From contig NZ_JBHUJX010000023.1 in assembly GCF_042683745.1 (NCBI RefSeq), forward strand, positions 1 to 64,000: a stretch of DNA of 64,000 nt, written 5' to 3'. Both the position numbers and the translations under genes were made by a program. The notes below the pieces were generated by a model. That model did not search any database. It was not told the origin of the DNA and saw nothing but the letters and a program-made list of their open reading frames with translations. Shown piece after piece: positions 26,064-34,284 of this stretch; within the stretch, counting starts at the first letter, position 1, and each line of letters starts with the position of its first letter. The DNA is from Pseudoneobacillus sp042683745. Lineage in GTDB: Bacteria; Bacillota; Bacilli; Bacillales; Cytobacillaceae.

Positions 26064-26165
26064 AATAACACCTACTGGCATCCAAGAAATGTTGGAACAA
26101 AATGTGTTTAAAACCATTCTTCGTAAATGGTCTTTTTTCTATAAACATTTCTTTCTCAATGAGTT
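26064..26165 (+). pseudogene. Decayed copy B of the 3' end of the NlpC/P60 gene
   Basis: AATAACACCTACTGGCATCC, then GTTGGAACAAAATGTGTTTA and the following terminator-like TGGTCTTTTTTCTATAAACAT align with 57528-57625 of the intact gene and its downstream flank. It includes non-coding sequence beyond the stop codon, so the copied segment extended past the gene. Confidence 0.75.
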
Positions 26166-26283
26166 TTCCTAATCACTCCATCTGATTCAAATATTAATCA
26201 TTAAGGTAGACTAAAAATAGCGTTAAGATTGACGGTCTCACTAATCATAGAGATCGGCAGCTTTAGTAATTTTTAATGTAGAA

Positions 26284-26323
26284 AAAAGAGCCTTGCTACA
26301 GTTCATACGTAGCAAGGCTCTCA
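26284..26323 (-). terminator. Terminator of the fructokinase gene
   Basis: GAGCCTTGCTAC pairs with GTAGCAAGGCTC and is followed by TTTTTTC on the minus strand. A near copy is at 31401-31437. Confidence 0.85.
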
Positions 26324-26342
26324 TTGATGTTGTTTCAATCTT

Positions 26343-27308
26343 TTAACCTATTAACAGCAATATTTCTTCTTTTGATGGTATGGAAGAGATAGCCCCTTTT
26401 CCAGTTGTTGTTAGCGCTCCGCTTGCATTGGCAAATGCAAGTATTTCTTTATAATGTTTGTTAACTATATCCTCTAAATTGTCCTGATTTGCATTCTTAT
26501 TCAACAGTTGGTACAAGAAACCGCCAATAAATGCATCTCCGGCACCAGTGGTATCTGTTACTTGAACAATATAACCAATAGATGAATATTTATTATTCTG
26601 TATGTAGACATCGGCACCTTTTGAACCTTTTGTAAACACCACTATTTTTACATCCCCTGTAAACAATGATGCAATTGCCTTTTGTTCATCAGCTATACCA
26701 GTAATAAACTCTAGTTCTTCATCAGAAACTTTTACAATATACGCCATCGGAATAAATTCTAGAATAGTATTTCTGCATTCCTCGGCACTTTTCCAAAGAG
26801 GTAAACGCACATTAGGATCAAAGCTGATTATCCCACCACGAGCTTTTGCTGATTGAATGGCTTTGATATGAGCCTGCTTCATAGGGCTTTCCACTAAATC
26901 TACTGAACAGAAATGTAAGATGTCACCATGGCTAAACCATTTTTCATCTATTTCAGCATCCGTAAGCAATAAGTCTGCAGAAGGATTTCGGTAAAACGAA
27001 AAATCGCGTTCTCCATCTTCACGTAATGAAACAAAAGCCAATCCAGTATTTGCATCTTTGGTTTTTGAAATCTTATCTATATTCACACCATACCTTGATA
27101 GTTCTTCTAAGAGAAAATCACCAAAAGCATCTTCTCCTAATTTGGTAATCAGCGAGGCATGTCCACCAAATTTTGCAACGGCAGCTGCTACGTTTGCTGG
27201 AGCACCGCCTGGAACCCGTTCAAAGGATACTACATCTTTCAATGCTATTCCTTTTTGCAGGGGAATAAAGTCTATTAATACTTCACCAATGGAAATTAAA
27301 CTTCCCAT
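26343..27308 (-). CDS. PfkB-family fructokinase
   Basis: A 321-residue ribokinase-like sugar kinase. Substrate-side motif VPGGAPANVAAAVAKFGG (residues 32-49), FDPNVRLPLW mid-protein, and the catalytic DTTGAGDAFIGG near residue 255, with Asp as general base. The pattern GEVLIDFIP and GGAPANVA is closest to bacterial fructokinases (ScrK type), though a related sugar or nucleoside kinase is possible. It would phosphorylate fructose in the cytoplasm. No transporter or sucrose gene is adjacent. Confidence 0.8.
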   Translation of the reverse strand: MGSLISIGEVLIDFIPLQKGIALKDVVSFERVPGGAPANVAAAVAKFGGHASLITKLGEDAFGDFLLEELSRYGVNIDKISKTKDANTGLAFVSLREDGERDFSFYRNPSADLLLTDAEIDEKWFSHGDILHFCSVDLVESPMKQAHIKAIQSAKARGGIISFDPNVRLPLWKSAEECRNTILEFIPMAYIVKVSDEELEFITGIADEQKAIASLFTGDVKIVVFTKGSKGADVYIQNNKYSSIGYIVQVTDTTGAGDAFIGGFLYQLLNKNANQDNLEDIVNKHYKEILAFANASGALTTTGKGAISSIPSKEEILLLIG

Positions 27309-27539
27309 TATAACACCTCGCTTTCCCCGTAATTGGGAATGAATTCATCTATTACAGTATTAAAATAGACTATTAAAAACAAGTCAAAACATTACTATAT
27401 TAAAAATTTTCATTTTGACATTAAATTCTTAAATAATGTAAAAGTTCGTTACATAAAATTGTTCTTTGATTACAGCCAACGAAATATACCATCACATGCA
27501 TTCTTTGTTAATATTAAGTAAAAAAAGGAGGAAATTATC

Positions 27540-28052
27540 ATGATAGTGGGAAGTGAAAAAGAAACTCTATTAATGGAAAGCGACAAAAATTTTAATTCAT
27601 TGCTTGAAATCATTGAATCTGTACCTAACAGAAAAAGGAACATTTCTATCGAAACTCAAGAAAGAGATAAAAATTTTCGTGATGTACTAATGCATTTGTA
27701 TGAATGGCATGTAATGCTTGAGAGATGGTATAGAGAAGGTATGGATGGAGATATTCCTTTTATGCCAGCACCTGGTTATAAATGGAGTACGATCAAGCTA
27801 CTTAATAGGCAAATCTGGGGAAACTATCAAGATGTAACATTAAATCAAGCAATTAAAAAATTGAAATTAAGCCATGGTAGAGTAATGGATATAATTAAAT
27901 CACATACCAATGAAGAAATCATGACAAAAAAATACTATAAGTGGACAAAAACAAGTAATCTATACAGCTATTTTACAGCAAACACTTCCAATCATTACAT
28001 TTGGGCTATAAAAAAATGTGAAGTTATAGCAATGTCGATATATAAAGGATAA
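27540..28052 (+). CDS. ClbS/DfsB-family (DUF1706) protein
   Basis: A 170-residue helical-bundle protein. Family features are RDKNFRDVLMHLYEWHVMLERWYREG, then MPAPGYKWSTIKLLN, and FTANTSNHYIWAIKK. DinB-fold ClbS proteins can protect against colibactin-like genotoxins, and DfsB relatives are involved in bacillithiol-related chemistry, but the general role of this family is open. AAAAAAGGAGG is placed nine bases before ATG 27540. It is monocistronic and divergent from the fructokinase. Confidence 0.85.
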   Translation: MIVGSEKETLLMESDKNFNSLLEIIESVPNRKRNISIETQERDKNFRDVLMHLYEWHVMLERWYREGMDGDIPFMPAPGYKWSTIKLLNRQIWGNYQDVTLNQAIKKLKLSHGRVMDIIKSHTNEEIMTKKYYKWTKTSNLYSYFTANTSNHYIWAIKKCEVIAMSIYKG

Positions 28053-28117
28053 TGGAACAAGTTTATGAAAACATGTACTTAAACAGAAGTTTAGGATCAA
28101 ACACAGTGATCCCTATT

Positions 28118-28792
28118 TTATTTATTTAAAGTTCGCAATTTGTAAAATAACCACGATCGAATGATAGATTCATTTGAACGATGGGATGCCACTTTATTTC
28201 TAAAATAAAAATCGCTTGTTTTAATCTCTATTTTTACAATTGGTTTTACAGCTGTTGTGCTAATCCATTCGTTAAATCGGATGGCATGATTGCCTACTCG
28301 GGAGAAAGAGTCTTCTGGTAATAAGTAAACCATGCCGTAAATCCATGGATCATTTAAAAGTGTAGGCTTTGTTAACGAGTAAAAATGAAACATTTTTTTG
28401 CTTTTGGCAGAAAATGATCCGTTTCTAATATCTCCTATTATTTTTTTCTTATCTAAGGTAGCATAGAAAATGGACCAAATCGGATCTTTAGTAGCAAAAA
28501 CAGCTGTTGCCATTTTGCCATTAAATAAGGTTTGTTTACGAGGTTCAAAAGAATCTATTTGTTTATTATTTGAGCCGTGCAAAACGATTGGCTTGTGACA
28601 TGTCAGATAATGAAGGAATTTATATTTGGGGACTGAAAGGTTGTAATTAATTAGTTTATCCGCCTTTTCACAAGAGCTTTCAAACAAATCATTAAATATT
28701 TTTTCTTCCTCCTTCGTAATCGTTATTTCTGGTGAAGGATAGAACAACATATTTAAAAGAATATGAATTAATGCTGTTTTCAACTTCATCAC
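28118..28792 (-). CDS. Hypothetical protein, possibly ADP-ribosyltransferase-like
   Basis: A soluble protein of about 220 residues. KPIVLHGSNNKQIDSFEPRK is followed by ATAVFATKDPIWSIFYATLD, then a WIYGMVYLLPEDSF segment and a C-terminal TTAVKPIVKIEIKTSDFYF. The HGS...T...Y/F-A progression is reminiscent of small toxins or enzymes with an ART-type fold, but this is a motif-level guess. The start is uncertain: GTG 28792, the adjacent ATG, or TTG 28783, the last being eight bases after AAGGAG. No antitoxin-like partner is adjacent. Confidence 0.5.
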   Translation of the reverse strand: MMKLKTALIHILLNMLFYPSPEITITKEEEKIFNDLFESSCEKADKLINYNLSVPKYKFLHYLTCHKPIVLHGSNNKQIDSFEPRKQTLFNGKMATAVFATKDPIWSIFYATLDKKKIIGDIRNGSFSAKSKKMFHFYSLTKPTLLNDPWIYGMVYLLPEDSFSRVGNHAIRFNEWISTTAVKPIVKIEIKTSDFYFRNKVASHRSNESIIRSWLFYKLRTLNK

Positions 28793-28970
28793 TCCTTTGC
28801 CACTAAAATCATATTCAATAAAAATGGCTTAATACCTTATTTTGAAAATAACTGCAAAACTGCTAATCGAAAAAATGGAGGAAAGCACATTTTAAACCCT
28901 GTAAAAAAAAGCCACTTAAATAGATGTGGTTCACCTTATCTTAAGTATATGAGTTTTTTTATTATGAAAA

Positions 28971-29029
28971 TTTAACAAGTCAAAAATACCAAATTATAAA
29001 AATATAATTGGTATTTTTGACTTGTTAAA
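28971..29029. repeat. 59-bp near-perfect palindrome
   Basis: TTTAACAAGTCAAAAATACC and its complement face each other around an AT core with one bulged A. The stem is about 27 bp. It lies 50 bases beyond the stop of the 29078 gene, so it may act as terminator, but it is unusually long and AT-rich for one. Confidence 0.65.
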
Positions 29030-29077
29030 ATAATTGGGTATGGGACTTTGCACTTGTTAGTTACTTTTCTAATTTTG

Positions 29078-29470
29078 TTATGGTGCTATTTCAAGAAAAT
29101 AATTCCTTATATCTTTTGGCAATTCTTCTACAGAAAGCACTTTTAATTTTTTTGTACCTGGTGAGGTCATTACTACAAAAGCCTTTTCATCATATTCAAA
29201 TAAAGTAAATTGATTTATTTTATTCGCACGAGTATTCATGCTCTTTATAAATTCAAAGTCTTCTTCCTTGAAATTGTCTTCATATCCTTGCAACATTAAT
29301 TTTTGTACCTCGTCAAAGTCTTCAGCAAAAGAGATTGCTTGGTATAATTCAAGTGAATTCTTAGGAGTAAAGACCATGACATAGTATGTTACTGCTCCAC
29401 CTAAAATAAAAACAAATGTAAAAAAACTAATCCACTCTTTTAATGTTTTTTCCCTTCGAATTCCCCACAT
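29078..29470 (-). CDS. Single-pass membrane hypothetical protein
   Basis: A 130-residue protein starting at ATG 29470, preceded by AAGGAGGAGG. The longer frame to 29503 begins before that site. One membrane helix (ISFFTFVFILGGAVTYYVMV, about residues 16-35) is followed by an outside domain with SLELYQAISFAEDFDEVQKL and LFEYDEKAFVVMTSPGTKKL. The FDEVQKLMLQGYED pattern occurs in several small Bacillus membrane-anchored proteins. The function is unknown. Confidence 0.6.
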   Translation of the reverse strand: MWGIRREKTLKEWISFFTFVFILGGAVTYYVMVFTPKNSLELYQAISFAEDFDEVQKLMLQGYEDNFKEEDFEFIKSMNTRANKINQFTLFEYDEKAFVVMTSPGTKKLKVLSVEELPKDIRNYFLEIAP

Positions 29471-29529
29471 AACAAACCTCCTCCTTAATCCTAATTTTAC
29501 CATAATTAGGTATACACCTATCCCTTTTT

Positions 29530-29560
29530 ACAAAAAAGTGACTGTTCTCATTGAACAATC
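29530..29560. repeat. Short hairpin repeat, copy 1
   Basis: GTGACTGTTCTCATTGAACAATCAC forms a hairpin and recurs with similar flanks (..AAAACATTTTAT) at 42778-42805 as GCGACTGTTTTTATTGAACA and following bases. Confidence 0.5.
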
Positions 29561-29657
29561 ACTTGCGTTTAGTAAAACATTTTATGAATATACTCACTTA
29601 CTTTGTAGCCAAATAACATAATTTCTTCAGGCCAATTGTAAGTCCATATTTTGCATT

Positions 29658-30344
29658 TCATTCCTTTTCAATAAAAAAGGAATATGACTCGGTGTGGATT
29701 GGTTGATCAGAATGTATCTTGAAAACGCAACGGCCATCACCGTTTTGAAAAGTTTCTTTTCGGGTTACTTTCAGTGCAAGCAACCTTGTGAGTACGTTAA
29801 CCGTCACACTGCAAAGGGCTGGACGCTTCATTGCAACATTTGCGAATGGACAATTTCGTTCAATCAGTAACAGATCATCTTCATCCTGTTCAATCTCGAT
29901 AAATGAATCATTTTCCATATATATATCCTTTAAAGCAACAACTCGCTCATAAAGATTTAACGCTCGTAACCGACTCTCCCATTGCTGTACCCGACTTTCC
30001 GTCATGCTAGAAAGGATCTGTTTTAAAGTTTCTTCACCAAGTTGCGATATTACCGTGTCAATCAGTTCCACAGTAAGCCCGTCATAGCTTTTAGGAAATA
30101 GATGCTCTCCTACCAACGTCAGACTATAAAACAATGATGGTCGACCAGCTCCAGCATCTGGAGCTCTTTCAGATTGTCGTTGAATATATTCATCTTGTGT
30201 AAGCTGGAGAAGATGCTGACGTACCGCTTCTCCTGTCATCTGCAAACGAGAGGAAAGATCCGCAACGGTTGAAGGACCATTCTGTTTCAAATAATTCAAA
30301 ATATCGCGCCGAGGACCTTGTAACTGATTTAAGTTAATACTCAC
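29658..30344 (-). CDS. SufR-like iron-sulfur HTH transcriptional regulator
   Basis: A 228-residue regulator. The N-terminal winged helix (GPRRDILNYLKQNGPSTVAD, then MTGEAVRQHLLQL) is DeoR/ArsR-like, followed by RQSERAPDAGAGRPSLFYSL, the conserved wing of SufR-type proteins. The C-terminal domain has three Cys, in ERNCPFANVA, PALCSVTVNVL and GDGRCVFKI, the usual places for a Fe-S cluster. It is divergent from two membrane-protein genes, and the shared gap holds two palindromes (30411-30438, 30458-30489). It probably represses or activates that operon and itself. No suf genes are adjacent, so its target is not Fe-S assembly here. Confidence 0.8.
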   Translation of the reverse strand: MSINLNQLQGPRRDILNYLKQNGPSTVADLSSRLQMTGEAVRQHLLQLTQDEYIQRQSERAPDAGAGRPSLFYSLTLVGEHLFPKSYDGLTVELIDTVISQLGEETLKQILSSMTESRVQQWESRLRALNLYERVVALKDIYMENDSFIEIEQDEDDLLLIERNCPFANVAMKRPALCSVTVNVLTRLLALKVTRKETFQNGDGRCVFKIHSDQPIHTESYSFFIEKE

Positions 30345-30410
30345 ACCGATTACCTCCGTAAATATTCGATTATTCCAGTGAACTTGTATCTAATATGCCA
30401 AAAAAAGATT

Positions 30411-30438
30411 AATTAAACAAGTAATTATTCGTTTAATT
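30411..30438. promoter_or_regulatory. Candidate operator 1 for the SufR-like regulator
   Basis: AATTAAAC (30411-30418) and GTTTAATT (30431-30438) are perfect inverted arms 12 bases apart, in the divergent intergenic region. Confidence 0.5.
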
Positions 30439-30457
30439 CTGAATATTATGTATAAAA

Positions 30458-30489
30458 CTAATTAACCAATTTTTATATTGTTTAATTAG
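30458..30489. promoter_or_regulatory. Candidate operator 2 for the SufR-like regulator
   Basis: CTAATTAACCAAT and ATTGTTTAATTAG are 13-base inverted arms with one mismatch around TTTTAT. They share the half-site ATTAAAC(A) with operator 1. Confidence 0.5.
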
Positions 30490-30543
30490 AGATATTAGTT
30501 GAATGAAGTGGATTACATTAATTGTAATGGAGGGATGATTAAA

Positions 30544-30882
30544 ATGCTGATATCATCTGTTGTTCTTTTTGCAGTTGCTGCACTTGGTGGTATGGTACTT
30601 GGGGTTCTAGGTCTTCGACAAAGAGATTTACCTATGGGGTTGTCGATTATACATGGCGTAGTTGCAGCGTCTGGGCTTATTTGTTTAATTCTTGCAGTTG
30701 TGCAAGGGGGTGTAGGAGTACTTCCACTCATCGCCTTGATTCTTTTCATTATTGCTGCACTTGGCGGATTCGTATTGTTTTCTTACCATTTACGCCGGAA
30801 ACCACATCCTAAAGGCCTAATCGTGATCCATGCTTTAGCCGCGGTTATCGCATTTGTCTTATTAGTTATTGGAATCTTATAA
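30544..30882 (+). CDS. Four-helix membrane protein with internal duplication
   Basis: A 112-residue integral membrane protein. ATG 30544 is chosen because GGAGGG lies nine bases upstream; ATG 30535 would be too close. Two homologous halves are visible: AALGGMVLGVLGLRQ, then LPMGLSIIH, and AALGGFVLFSYHLRR, then HPKGLIVIH. Each half has two helices and one conserved membrane-edge His. This could bind haem or metal. No named family recognised. It is followed after 13 bases by the DUF2231 gene and controlled from the divergent region of the SufR-like regulator. Confidence 0.7.
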   Translation: MLISSVVLFAVAALGGMVLGVLGLRQRDLPMGLSIIHGVVAASGLICLILAVVQGGVGVLPLIALILFIIAALGGFVLFSYHLRRKPHPKGLIVIHALAAVIAFVLLVIGIL

Positions 30883-30895
30883 GGGGTGGATATTA

Positions 30896-31375
30896 ATGAA
30901 ACAGCGGTCCAAGTTGAGATTTTTTGGGCATCCAGTACACCCTGTTATTACACATTTTCCAATGGCCCTATTACCAGTGTCCTTTCTTGGTGACCTGCTT
31001 GGAGTCTGGAAAGATACTTCGTTTTGGTGGAGCTTTTCGTTTTATAATCTAGCCATTGGTCTTGTTTTCTCCATACCTGCGCTAATTACTGGTATGATTG
31101 ACTTTATTACCATTCCTCAAAAAGGAAATGTCGAACGTGTTGCATTACGCCATATGACCGTAATGATTGCGGCAATTTTGATGTATATGGTCAGCTTTTA
31201 TATTCGCATTGGTATTGAAATTCCTTCTGGATGGCGGCTAATAAGTTCCGTTACTCTATCATTTATTGGTACGATCTTTCTTCTAATCGGGGGATGGTTT
31301 GGCGGGCAGCTCGTTTACCGACACGCTGCAGGAAGCAATCCAATAAATGAACAGTCTGAATTGGAAAAGTCTTGA
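30896..31375 (+). CDS. DUF2231 membrane protein
   Basis: A 159-residue protein starting at ATG 30896 with AAGGGG upstream. RFFGHPVHPVITHFPMALLP is the DUF2231 signature with three conserved His. Four membrane segments follow, and RVALRHMTVMIAA carries another His. Members are thought to be redox or haem-related membrane proteins, but none is well characterised. It is in operon with the duplicated-helix protein upstream. The shared His pattern and the Fe-S-type regulator suggest a common electron-transfer or oxygen-related job. Confidence 0.8.
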   Translation: MKQRSKLRFFGHPVHPVITHFPMALLPVSFLGDLLGVWKDTSFWWSFSFYNLAIGLVFSIPALITGMIDFITIPQKGNVERVALRHMTVMIAAILMYMVSFYIRIGIEIPSGWRLISSVTLSFIGTIFLLIGGWFGGQLVYRHAAGSNPINEQSELEKS

Positions 31376-31400
31376 TAGAAATAGTAATTTTGAGTTAGAA

Positions 31401-31437
31401 AAAAGAGCCTTGCTACCATTCATTCGTAGCAAAGCTT
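31401..31437 (+). terminator. Terminator of the DUF2231 operon
   Basis: GAGCCTTGCTAC and GTAGCAAAGCTTTT form a hairpin. It is almost the same sequence as the fructokinase terminator at 26284-26323. Confidence 0.65.
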
Positions 31438-31654
31438 TTAAAATTTCAATTTAATCCATCTAATTATTCCTGTCTAAATTTAAGGGTCTTGAGAATTCTT
31501 TTAGATATATTACGATGAACTTTACCACAGATAGTTGTAAAGACTAGCGGTCGGTTGCAGTTTATTTGAAAGGTCTCACTTTGTAATGAAGTTAAATGAC
31601 CAGGAAATTGGTTTCCCCAATCACTATTTTGATATGATATTTAGTTGATTTCGA

Positions 31655-33319
31655 CTAAATGGAATCACCTAGGAAATTCTGCATTCTCGTAAGAACCCTT
31701 TTTTCACCCATTACTTTCATCATTTCAAACAAATCAGGTGTATTAGTTCTGTTGGTTAGAACGACCCTAATGATCATCGCTACATCACCAACATGTCCTT
31801 TGTAATGGTTAGGATTAGCTTTATATTGCTTCATTTCCTTTGCAAAGCCGAGTTCCCCAGCAAGTTCTTTTATTTCATCGAACCAAGCTTCCTTTTCATT
31901 ATTAAACTTATAAGTTTTGCTAAAACCTAATACAATGTCTTTCGCAACATTAAAACTTACATTTGTAGGTAACTTATAGCCACTCATTACATCCTTTTCA
32001 AACAATTCGTCATAAAAGAAAGCAATCATCGACTTCACATCTGACCACTTTGAATAATCTTTTCTTGGTTTCTCAATGATTCGACCTATATTTAAAATGT
32101 TTACAGTGTATTCCTGATTCCTGTCAATTAAAGTATAAAGCTCAGAATCAAATTCCTTTGCCCAAGTGTATAAAGGGTCAAATACTTGTTTACCTGTAAG
32201 CTTTGAGATAACATCCTTGCTGACATCATTAAGTTTATTCATGTCAAATAAGGCACCACTGGCATTCATTTTATTAGTATTGATAAAAAAGTCTTTAAAT
32301 GATTTATGAGGATTTGCCATCCTCCATTCTTCAAAGTCAGAATTAATGAGATTCATGAAGTATTCATTTATAGCTATTCCTGGGTATCCTTGTTCTTTGT
32401 AATACTCAGCGGTACCATCCAGATCCTTACGCTTACTAAATTTCCGTTTAGAAGCTCCGACTTGCTTCATTATTGGAGCAATATGTCCGTATTTCGGTAT
32501 GCTAAAACCTAAGGTTTCAAACAACTGAATATGAATAGGCACGGATGAAAGCCATTCATCGCCCCTAATAACATGGGTCGTACCCATCAGAAAATCATCT
32601 ATGGCATGAGCGAAGTGATAAGTTGGTAAACCATCTGTTTTCATAATTACTATATCTTGATCATTTTCAGGTAACTCTATCGGACCTTTCACCAAATCAT
32701 GGTACGTTATTCTCCTATCAGATGTACCTGAAGATCTAAGTCTAATAACAAACGGTTTACCATTTAAAATCTCTTCATTGGCTTTCTGGACAGTTATATC
32801 TCGATGTTTAGCCCACTGACCATAGTATCCTGTTGTTACTTTTAAATCCTGCTGGCTTTTTCTTATCTTTTGTAAATCGTTTGCATCGCAGAAGCATGGA
32901 TATGCTAATCCATTCAGTACTAAATGTTTAATAAAAACCTTATAGATTTGTGTTCGTATGCTTTGTTTATAAGGTCCATAGGTACCCTTATCGTCGCCTG
33001 AGAGCTGTGGTCCTTCATCAAAATGAATCCCAAAGTATGACAATGAATTTATAATGTTCTCGAGGCTGCCTTTTACTTCGCGTTTTTTGTCTGTGTCTTC
33101 AATACGTAGGAAAAAGACTCCATTACTTTGGTGGGCTAATCTTTCCGAAATTAACGTTGCGTATAGCCCCCCTATGTTTAGTGAACCCGTTGGGCTCGGT
33201 GCAAATCGTGTTACCATAGCAGATGAGGACAAATTTCTTGGCGGATATAAGGAAAAAATATCAACCGGTAATTGTCTTACATCCGGAAATAAAAGTTCCG
33301 CCATATTCTCATTTGACAT
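31655..33319 (-). CDS. Glutamyl-tRNA synthetase paralogue, T-box controlled
   Basis: A 554-residue class Ib synthetase. ATG 33319 is preceded by AGGAGGG at seven bases; the in-frame ATG at 33325 is too close. The catalytic start is TRFAPSPTGSLNIGGLYATL, with HIGH replaced by NIGG. The ATP loop is GASKRKFSKRKDLDG in place of KMSKS. The anticodon half is long, with EWRMANPHKSFKDFF and later a helical cage. It would attach glutamate (or glutamine precursors) to tRNA-Glu. The divergent motifs set it apart from housekeeping GltX and resemble clostridial second GluRS enzymes. A Glu T-box precedes it. Confidence 0.85.
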   Translation of the reverse strand: MSNENMAELLFPDVRQLPVDIFSLYPPRNLSSSAMVTRFAPSPTGSLNIGGLYATLISERLAHQSNGVFFLRIEDTDKKREVKGSLENIINSLSYFGIHFDEGPQLSGDDKGTYGPYKQSIRTQIYKVFIKHLVLNGLAYPCFCDANDLQKIRKSQQDLKVTTGYYGQWAKHRDITVQKANEEILNGKPFVIRLRSSGTSDRRITYHDLVKGPIELPENDQDIVIMKTDGLPTYHFAHAIDDFLMGTTHVIRGDEWLSSVPIHIQLFETLGFSIPKYGHIAPIMKQVGASKRKFSKRKDLDGTAEYYKEQGYPGIAINEYFMNLINSDFEEWRMANPHKSFKDFFINTNKMNASGALFDMNKLNDVSKDVISKLTGKQVFDPLYTWAKEFDSELYTLIDRNQEYTVNILNIGRIIEKPRKDYSKWSDVKSMIAFFYDELFEKDVMSGYKLPTNVSFNVAKDIVLGFSKTYKFNNEKEAWFDEIKELAGELGFAKEMKQYKANPNHYKGHVGDVAMIIRVVLTNRTNTPDLFEMMKVMGEKRVLTRMQNFLGDSI

Positions 33320-33344
33320 TGTCATACCCTCCTAAAAGTTCAAA

Positions 33345-33605
33345 ATAAAAAGCCCTTCGTCCTTTATAAAGGACGAAAGGCTTGCTTCCGCGTTACCACC
33401 TAAATTGGTTAAAAACCCGCTCATTATGCAGCAATTCATTATATTGCTACACATTTCTATAACGGGAAATCCCCGGTAGACCTACTCCAATTTTTTGGTC
33501 TACTGCTCCAAGGCTTCTTTCATTAAGCTCGAATACCCAATCTCAGCAGCATGGGCTCTCTTTCATTCGAGTGATTAATTACTCTTCCTCTTCACTACAT
33601 TTTAC
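33345..33605 (-). promoter_or_regulatory. T-box riboswitch, glutamate specifier (GAA)
   Basis: The minus strand has AGAGAGC, then AATGAAAGAAGCCTTGGAGC with GAA in specifier position (aligned to the Tyr leader here), then TTAGGTGGTAACGCGGAAGC (T-box core) and a terminator (AAGCCTTTCGTCC and complement, T run). It precedes the GluRS paralogue. Confidence 0.88.
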
Positions 33606-33845
33606 ATTATGTGGATATAAATATTCATATATTAAGAGATAATACCTATTTTGTCAACAATCTAATTCGTACTTTAAGAACAACATTTTTTTTAACGCTC
33701 TATAGTCGGGAAACTACTTGATTACCTGAGCAATAAAAGAAGAAATTCCTCCTACTAAGGCTTTATTTGAAGAGTCTGTTATGAGTACATTCAAAAAATG
33801 AGCGACACCTAAGCATCTGTTTAATAACAAATGCATCACAACTCG

Positions 33846-34196
33846 CTATTTTTCCCAAAGCTCGACCAGACGACCTTCAGGATCTTTAATCCAAATAAAC
33901 TTTCCATATTCACTCATCTCTTCTTTCTTTTCAAGCGGCACACCAATTTGTTCAAGATGCTCAATCATCTCGTCTAGATTATGTACTTGGAAATTTAACA
34001 TCACTTGTTGTTCTGTTGGAAAATAACTGTCATTCTCGGTAAAGAATGAAAAGATAGTCTCATTTCCTAATTGAGGTTTTATTATAGTTCCATTCCAATT
34101 ATTTATATCAATTTTCAACACTTCACTGTACCATTTTTTCACAACATCAAGATTTTTTGTTCTCCAAAATATTCCACCGAAACCTTTAATCATCAT
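33846..34196 (-). CDS. VOC-family (glyoxalase/bleomycin-resistance) protein
   Basis: A 116-residue single-domain VOC fold. GIFWRTKNLDVVKKWYSEVL opens the first beta-alpha unit and FIWIKDPEGRLVELWEK closes with the DPEG-x-x-(V/I)-E metal-site motif. Such proteins are usually metal-dependent dioxygenases, lyases or drug-binding proteins; the sequence does not tell which. AAGGAGAT lies before the double ATG start. It stands alone. Confidence 0.75.
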   Translation of the reverse strand: MMIKGFGGIFWRTKNLDVVKKWYSEVLKIDINNWNGTIIKPQLGNETIFSFFTENDSYFPTEQQVMLNFQVHNLDEMIEHLEQIGVPLEKKEEMSEYGKFIWIKDPEGRLVELWEK

Positions 34197-34284
34197 ATCT
34201 ATCTCCTTCTACTGTAATTTTGTTTTTCGACTATTGTTACGTTTCCTTTTCACAAATCTGATCTCTTAGCTGATCTTGTATTTA

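Larger units (their letters stand above)
25798..26342. other. Intergenic region with decayed NlpC/P60 copy B
   Basis: This contains the kinase promoter region (no box I can name), an AT-rich stretch, the fragment at 26064-26165 and the fructokinase terminator. No intact gene. Confidence 0.4.
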
